A stretch of DNA of 46,495 bases from contig JALHPZ010000041.1 in NCBI GenBank assembly GCA_022842245.1, positions 1-46,495 of the forward strand, in the 5' to 3' direction. A program made the position numbers and the translations under genes. Below, in pieces: positions 43,467 through 46,495 of this stretch (the stretch's first letter is position 1; the number at the start of each line of letters is the position of its first letter). Source of the DNA: Gemmataceae bacterium (GTDB lineage Bacteria; Planctomycetota; Planctomycetia; Gemmatales; Gemmataceae). The notes under the pieces are model-generated. The model saw nothing but the letters and a program-made list of their open reading frames with translations. It searched no databases and was not told the DNA's origin.

Positions 43467-44621
43467 ATGAGCGAGAAAAAGCATGCCGGTGTGCGGTTGA
43501 AGCCCACGCCGGTTGATGTCTTCCGGTTCGCCGATGCCGTGACCGAGTTGCGGTATCGGCTCGTGATCAATTATCTGAGGGCCGACCCGGATGACGGAGA
43601 GGTGTCCCCACCCAAGGTCGTGCGGGAGACGTTCCAGAAACTCCTCGCGGTCACCTTCACTATCAATGACGGGCGGCCGGAAGACCAGAAGCTGGAAGGT
43701 CACGTCATCGCCGGCCGAGCGATGAAGATCGCGTTCGAGCGGAAGTGGCTCGAACCCGAACATCGGCTCTGGCTGGAGGACCTTCGGAACGCCCGCCAGC
43801 CTTACGCCGAGTTGAATGAATACGACTTGGCGGACATCCGGCGGAACGGCACGGCGGAGTCTGACCCCGAAGGTCTGTCCGCCGTGGATGCCGAGGCGTT
43901 GCTTCGCTCCCCGTTCAATCCCAACGCCTGGACGACTTTCGAGGAGGCGGTCGCCAAGTTCGTTGCCACGTTCGACGCGCCGTGCCAGACACTTTACCGA
44001 CTCGTCAGGACGCTCGCGGAAGACTGCTACCCGAACCCGGCGACCTATGACACGACCCTCGGCACTCTGTCGGTGTACGATGACGAACACCTTATCAAGC
44101 ACATCCGGCCGCAGGTCAACCAACTGCTGGCGGAGTTCCAGTCCCAAACGTGCTTCCAGTTCAACTTCGGAGAATGGTTCGACGCCGCCAACCCGTACGG
44201 TTCGATCACGAAGTTGCACTTACATCTTGAACAGACACTGCTCGCCTGGGATGGGTCGGTGGCTGCCCCGCCGGAGTTGGATCGCCCGCGGTGGACCCCC
44301 GCAGGACCCGGTGACAAACATTTGGGAACACTCAGCTATCAGGGCAAGAGTGGCGACATCGATATCCGAGCCACGACGATCACACCGATCGTGGAAGCGT
44401 TTGAAGCAGTGAACTGGCAGCACCCCGTTCCACATCCCGCAGGGGTTGTTGTCAGTGCGGTGAAGCAGTCGCTGAACCAAACCATGGCAAGGCTAGAGTT
44501 GGACGTCGAGTTCTTCTGCGAGGGTAAGGGGAACGCGCGTGTCTGGCGTTGGCGACCTGCAACGGGGCGAGAGGTGCTGAACAAGCCTCTCGATGGCAAG
44601 AGCGGTGTGAGCCCAAGCTGA
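43467..44621 (+). CDS. hypothetical protein of the integrative element (384 aa)
   Basis: The ATG at 43467 (MSEKKHAGVRLKPTPVDVFR) is chosen. A GTG three codons earlier is open, and neither has a strong ribosome binding site. The protein is soluble, acidic and largely helical (FRFADAVTELRYRLVINYLR, WTTFEEAVAKFVATFDAPCQ), with a C-terminal part including MARLELDVEFFCEGKGNARV. No known domain or catalytic motif was recognised. It begins 15 bases after the integrase, so it is likely co-transcribed. It may be a cargo or maintenance gene of the element. Confidence 0.75.
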   Translation: MSEKKHAGVRLKPTPVDVFRFADAVTELRYRLVINYLRADPDDGEVSPPKVVRETFQKLLAVTFTINDGRPEDQKLEGHVIAGRAMKIAFERKWLEPEHRLWLEDLRNARQPYAELNEYDLADIRRNGTAESDPEGLSAVDAEALLRSPFNPNAWTTFEEAVAKFVATFDAPCQTLYRLVRTLAEDCYPNPATYDTTLGTLSVYDDEHLIKHIRPQVNQLLAEFQSQTCFQFNFGEWFDAANPYGSITKLHLHLEQTLLAWDGSVAAPPELDRPRWTPAGPGDKHLGTLSYQGKSGDIDIRATTITPIVEAFEAVNWQHPVPHPAGVVVSAVKQSLNQTMARLELDVEFFCEGKGNARVWRWRPATGREVLNKPLDGKSGVSPS

Positions 44622-44747
44622 AAGCCACTTTCTGAACTCTACGAACTCTACGCGCATTTCGTCTCTCTATCCGCTCCATTGCCTCGATTTCCAGCCTTTT
44701 TCTGCAATCATCTCATTGCGTCGGTGGTCGACGCGAAGGAGGTGAAG

Positions 44748-45050
44748 ATGAGCACTTCGAGTGGAGAGTTGATCCCGCTGTCGAAGGTGGCGAAGTGGCT
44801 GCCGCCGGAACTCCGTAACCTGCACGCTTCGACAACGGCCAGGTGGGTGTTGCGGGGGATCGGGAACCCGCGGGTGAAGTTAGAGACGGTGAAGATCGGC
44901 GGGCGGTGGTTCGTGACCCGCGAAATGATCGCCACGTTCATCGCGGCCCTGTCGCAGACGCAGGGGGCCGGGGAAGACGTGATCGTCAGCTCGAGACGGC
45001 AGAAGCAGATGCGTGAGGCCGACGCGATCCTGGACGCGGCGGGCGTGTAA
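44748..45050 (+). CDS. DUF1580-like/excisionase-type small DNA-binding protein (100 aa)
   Basis: The ATG at 44748 follows a near-perfect ribosome binding site (AAGGAGGTGAAG). An upstream in-frame start at 44679 is less likely. The protein, MSTSSGELIPLSKVAKWLPP, has the ISL.EAAKLLP-type helix, then ASTTARWVLRGIGNPRVKLE and TVKIGGRWFVTREMIATFIA. This is the winged-helix layout of planctomycete DUF1580 and MerR/excisionase-like proteins (helix, R.....G....LE....G..W.T). Such proteins near integrases often direct excision. Here it could control the integrase or the palindrome upstream of it. Confidence 0.8.
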   Translation: MSTSSGELIPLSKVAKWLPPELRNLHASTTARWVLRGIGNPRVKLETVKIGGRWFVTREMIATFIAALSQTQGAGEDVIVSSRRQKQMREADAILDAAGV

Positions 45051-45221
45051 CCCGCCGGAACCGCACCCGCCAACTCGGTGCGGGAAGACAACAAGCAGAA
45101 TCGAAACTCGTGTGAGAGCGACAACCCCCTGGTGTGCCGCCAGGGAGTGTCGCGCGCTCACATCCACACACGGCGAACAGGTGTATCAGACCCGGCCGCC
45201 ACTAACCAACAGGAACCACAC

Positions 45222-46319
45222 ATGAAGTCTACCAGACGGAAGAAGGCAAACAAACTCAGTTCCGGCCCACCGGACGCCCGCGACCACGACGCCGGACACC
45301 TTGACGGCCGCTACGTGAACACCCTGCGGGTCGAGGACGACGGCGATGAACCGACCGTCGACCACCACGGCCGTGTCTGGCCGACGCCCCCGGACGACGC
45401 CCTGCCATTACAGATCGTGCTGCCACGCCTGGACCTGGTCCGAAAGGTCGATGGCGCGGCGTACATGGCCCGCTGCCCTTCGCACTACGACAACACGCCG
45501 TCGCTCTCGCTTCGGGTGACGGACAACGACGACTTACTCGTGCACTGCTTCGCCGGGTGCACCCTGGAAAGAATCTGTGCCGCGCTCGGCCTGTCCGTCG
45601 CGCGCCTGTTCGCCACCGAATACGCCCGGCGTCGCCGCGGGTGCGGAAGCGGGCTGTCCCCGGCTCCGGCCTCGTCCCGCGAGACGGTGGATTCGGACGG
45701 TCCCCCCGATCCGAAGTTCCAAGCGCTCGCCGAACGCTTTATGGCACACCCGGACCGCGACGGCTATCTCGCCCAACTGGCCGACCTGCTCGGCGTACCG
45801 AGACGCGTCCTTCGCCGACTGGGCATCGGCTGGGTGGACCGGCCCGAGCGGTGGAGCGTCCCCGAACGGGACGATCTCGGGCGGGTGGTCGGCATTTCCT
45901 ACCGGCACGTCTGCGGCTTCAAAACGTCGGCTTCGGGCGGGAAGCGGGGGCTGGTCGTCCCCGACCACCCGGCCGGGGACGGCCCCCTGTACTTGTGCGA
46001 GGGCATGTCGGACACGGCGGCGCTGCTGACTGCCGGCCGGCGGGCGATCGGGCGACCGAACGCATTCCCGTCCGCGTTGGCCCGCGTCTGGCTGGCCAAG
46101 GTCGTCAGCGAGGCGACCCACGACACGGCCGTGATCGTTGTGGGGGACCGGGACGATGCCGGCCGCGACGGCGCGAGTTCGCTGTCGGACTGGCTGACGG
46201 ACGAGTGCGGCCGGGCGGTCCGCTGGGCTCTGCCGCGGCCGGGGTTCAAGGATGTCCGCGAACAGTGGCAGGAGACCGGCAGCGTCGGCCTCAAGTTGCA
46301 AAGCACCACCCGGCGCTGA
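45222..46319 (+). CDS. CHC2/Toprim primase-like protein (365 aa)
   Basis: The ATG at 45222 has AGGA seven bases upstream. The longer frame from 45078 is translated leader. After a charged N-terminus (MKSTRRKKANKLS), residues ~80-120 hold a zinc-finger of the primase CHC2 type: ARCPSHYDNTPSLSL with C and H, and LVHCFAGCTLERI with two more Cys. The middle region GISYRHVCGFKTSASGGKRG precedes the Toprim fold, with the catalytic Glu in LYLCEGMSDTAALL (~260) and Asp-x-Asp in VVGDRDDAGRDG (~307-309). This combination makes RNA primers in phage and plasmid replication. No helicase domain follows. It suggests the element can replicate or is stabilised by its own primase. Confidence 0.85.
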   Translation: MKSTRRKKANKLSSGPPDARDHDAGHLDGRYVNTLRVEDDGDEPTVDHHGRVWPTPPDDALPLQIVLPRLDLVRKVDGAAYMARCPSHYDNTPSLSLRVTDNDDLLVHCFAGCTLERICAALGLSVARLFATEYARRRRGCGSGLSPAPASSRETVDSDGPPDPKFQALAERFMAHPDRDGYLAQLADLLGVPRRVLRRLGIGWVDRPERWSVPERDDLGRVVGISYRHVCGFKTSASGGKRGLVVPDHPAGDGPLYLCEGMSDTAALLTAGRRAIGRPNAFPSALARVWLAKVVSEATHDTAVIVVGDRDDAGRDGASSLSDWLTDECGRAVRWALPRPGFKDVREQWQETGSVGLKLQSTTRR

Positions 46320-46495
46320 CCGGGATCACCCCACCCAATCACACCCACAACTACAGACCGGAGAGAATCGTGAAATTGTAAACGCCGATCGAGAAGTGCA
46401 GCGCTCGCCGATTGAGAAGTGTGGCGCTCGGTGACAGTTTACCTCCTGGGATCGGACTACGCCATCCGATCCGACCAGCCACTTTCATCCCTCGG
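46320..46495. other. right-edge stretch with a cut-off gene start
   Basis: After the primase stop, GGAGAGAATC precedes GTG AAA TTG TAA near 46370, a ribosome binding site with a start that stops after three codons. This looks like the head of a gene cut by the sequence carrying the 23-bp repeats. Nothing else is recognisable before the window ends. Confidence 0.3.
46383..46428 (+). repeat. two adjacent 23-bp direct repeats
   Basis: Two adjoining 23-base units (46383-46405 and 46406-46428), both with the core GAGAAGTG, agree at 20 of 23 positions. They are followed by GGTGACA. Repeated motifs just inside an end closing in ..CA are typical of IS21-family termini, so this may be an IS21 end, but no transposase is in view. 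Confidence 0.55.

Overview
The window looks like an accessory, defence-rich stretch of a high-GC planctomycete chromosome, probably of the Gemmataceae. This is inferred from the GC-rich coding style, the density of STAND NTPases carrying DUF4062 or TIR heads, a vWA-MoxR-beta-propeller operon, and a short excisionase-like protein resembling the planctomycete DUF1580 family. No rRNA gene, complete tRNA gene or CRISPR array was seen.

Layout. (1) Positions 1-6000, minus strand: two adjacent TIR-NB-ARC genes, then a trail of truncated conflict-system fragments and the start of a TPR protein that runs off the left edge. (2) 6060-6284: C-terminal relic of an IS66 transposase. (3) 6386-17997, minus strand: an operon-like series of a degenerate Nudix protein, a Nudix-DUF4062-NB-ARC-TPR protein, a small RyR-domain protein, an aminoglycoside-phosphotransferase-like kinase with a helical tail, and a large DUF4062-NACHT-WD40 protein. 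The last gene is split by an intact IS5-family element at 9364-10252. Removing the element with one copy of the target duplication restores one 1456-codon frame. A LysR-type regulator (18147-19082) is transcribed divergently from this series. (4) 19083-20045: a relic of another IS5-family transposase and non-coding scrap. (5) 20046-26750, plus strand: an unrecognised protein, a zinc-ribbon/helical protein and a 1370-residue DUF4062-NACHT-TPR protein, apparently one operon. (6) 26751-28868: nested IS66 and IS21 relics. (7) 28869-32585: a DUF2306-like membrane protein and a divergently read secreted hydrolase/beta-propeller protein whose C-terminus seems replaced. (8) 32755-40816, plus strand: a five-gene, translationally coupled vWA-MoxR-beta-propeller ternary operon. 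(9) 40817-41891: decayed sequence ending in an internal IS66 fragment. (10) 42026 to the right edge: a 42-bp 3' fragment of tRNA-Pro(CGG), a perfect palindrome, a tyrosine integrase, an unknown protein, an excisionase-like protein and a CHC2/Toprim primase-like protein, which together look like one end of an integrative element.

How the genes may work together. Several NTP-dependent conflict (immune-like) systems lie side by side. Each STAND protein pairs an N-terminal signalling or effector head (TIR, DUF4062 or Nudix) with a nucleotide-binding switch and a C-terminal repeat sensor (TPR or WD40). The Nudix/Nudix-STAND/RyR/kinase/NACHT-WD40 series suggests that a nucleotide-derived signal is made, read or destroyed. 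I regard this series and the three-gene set at 20046-26750 as the best candidates for undescribed systems. The transposon scars and the tRNA attachment relic fit repeated gain, loss and shuffling of these modules.
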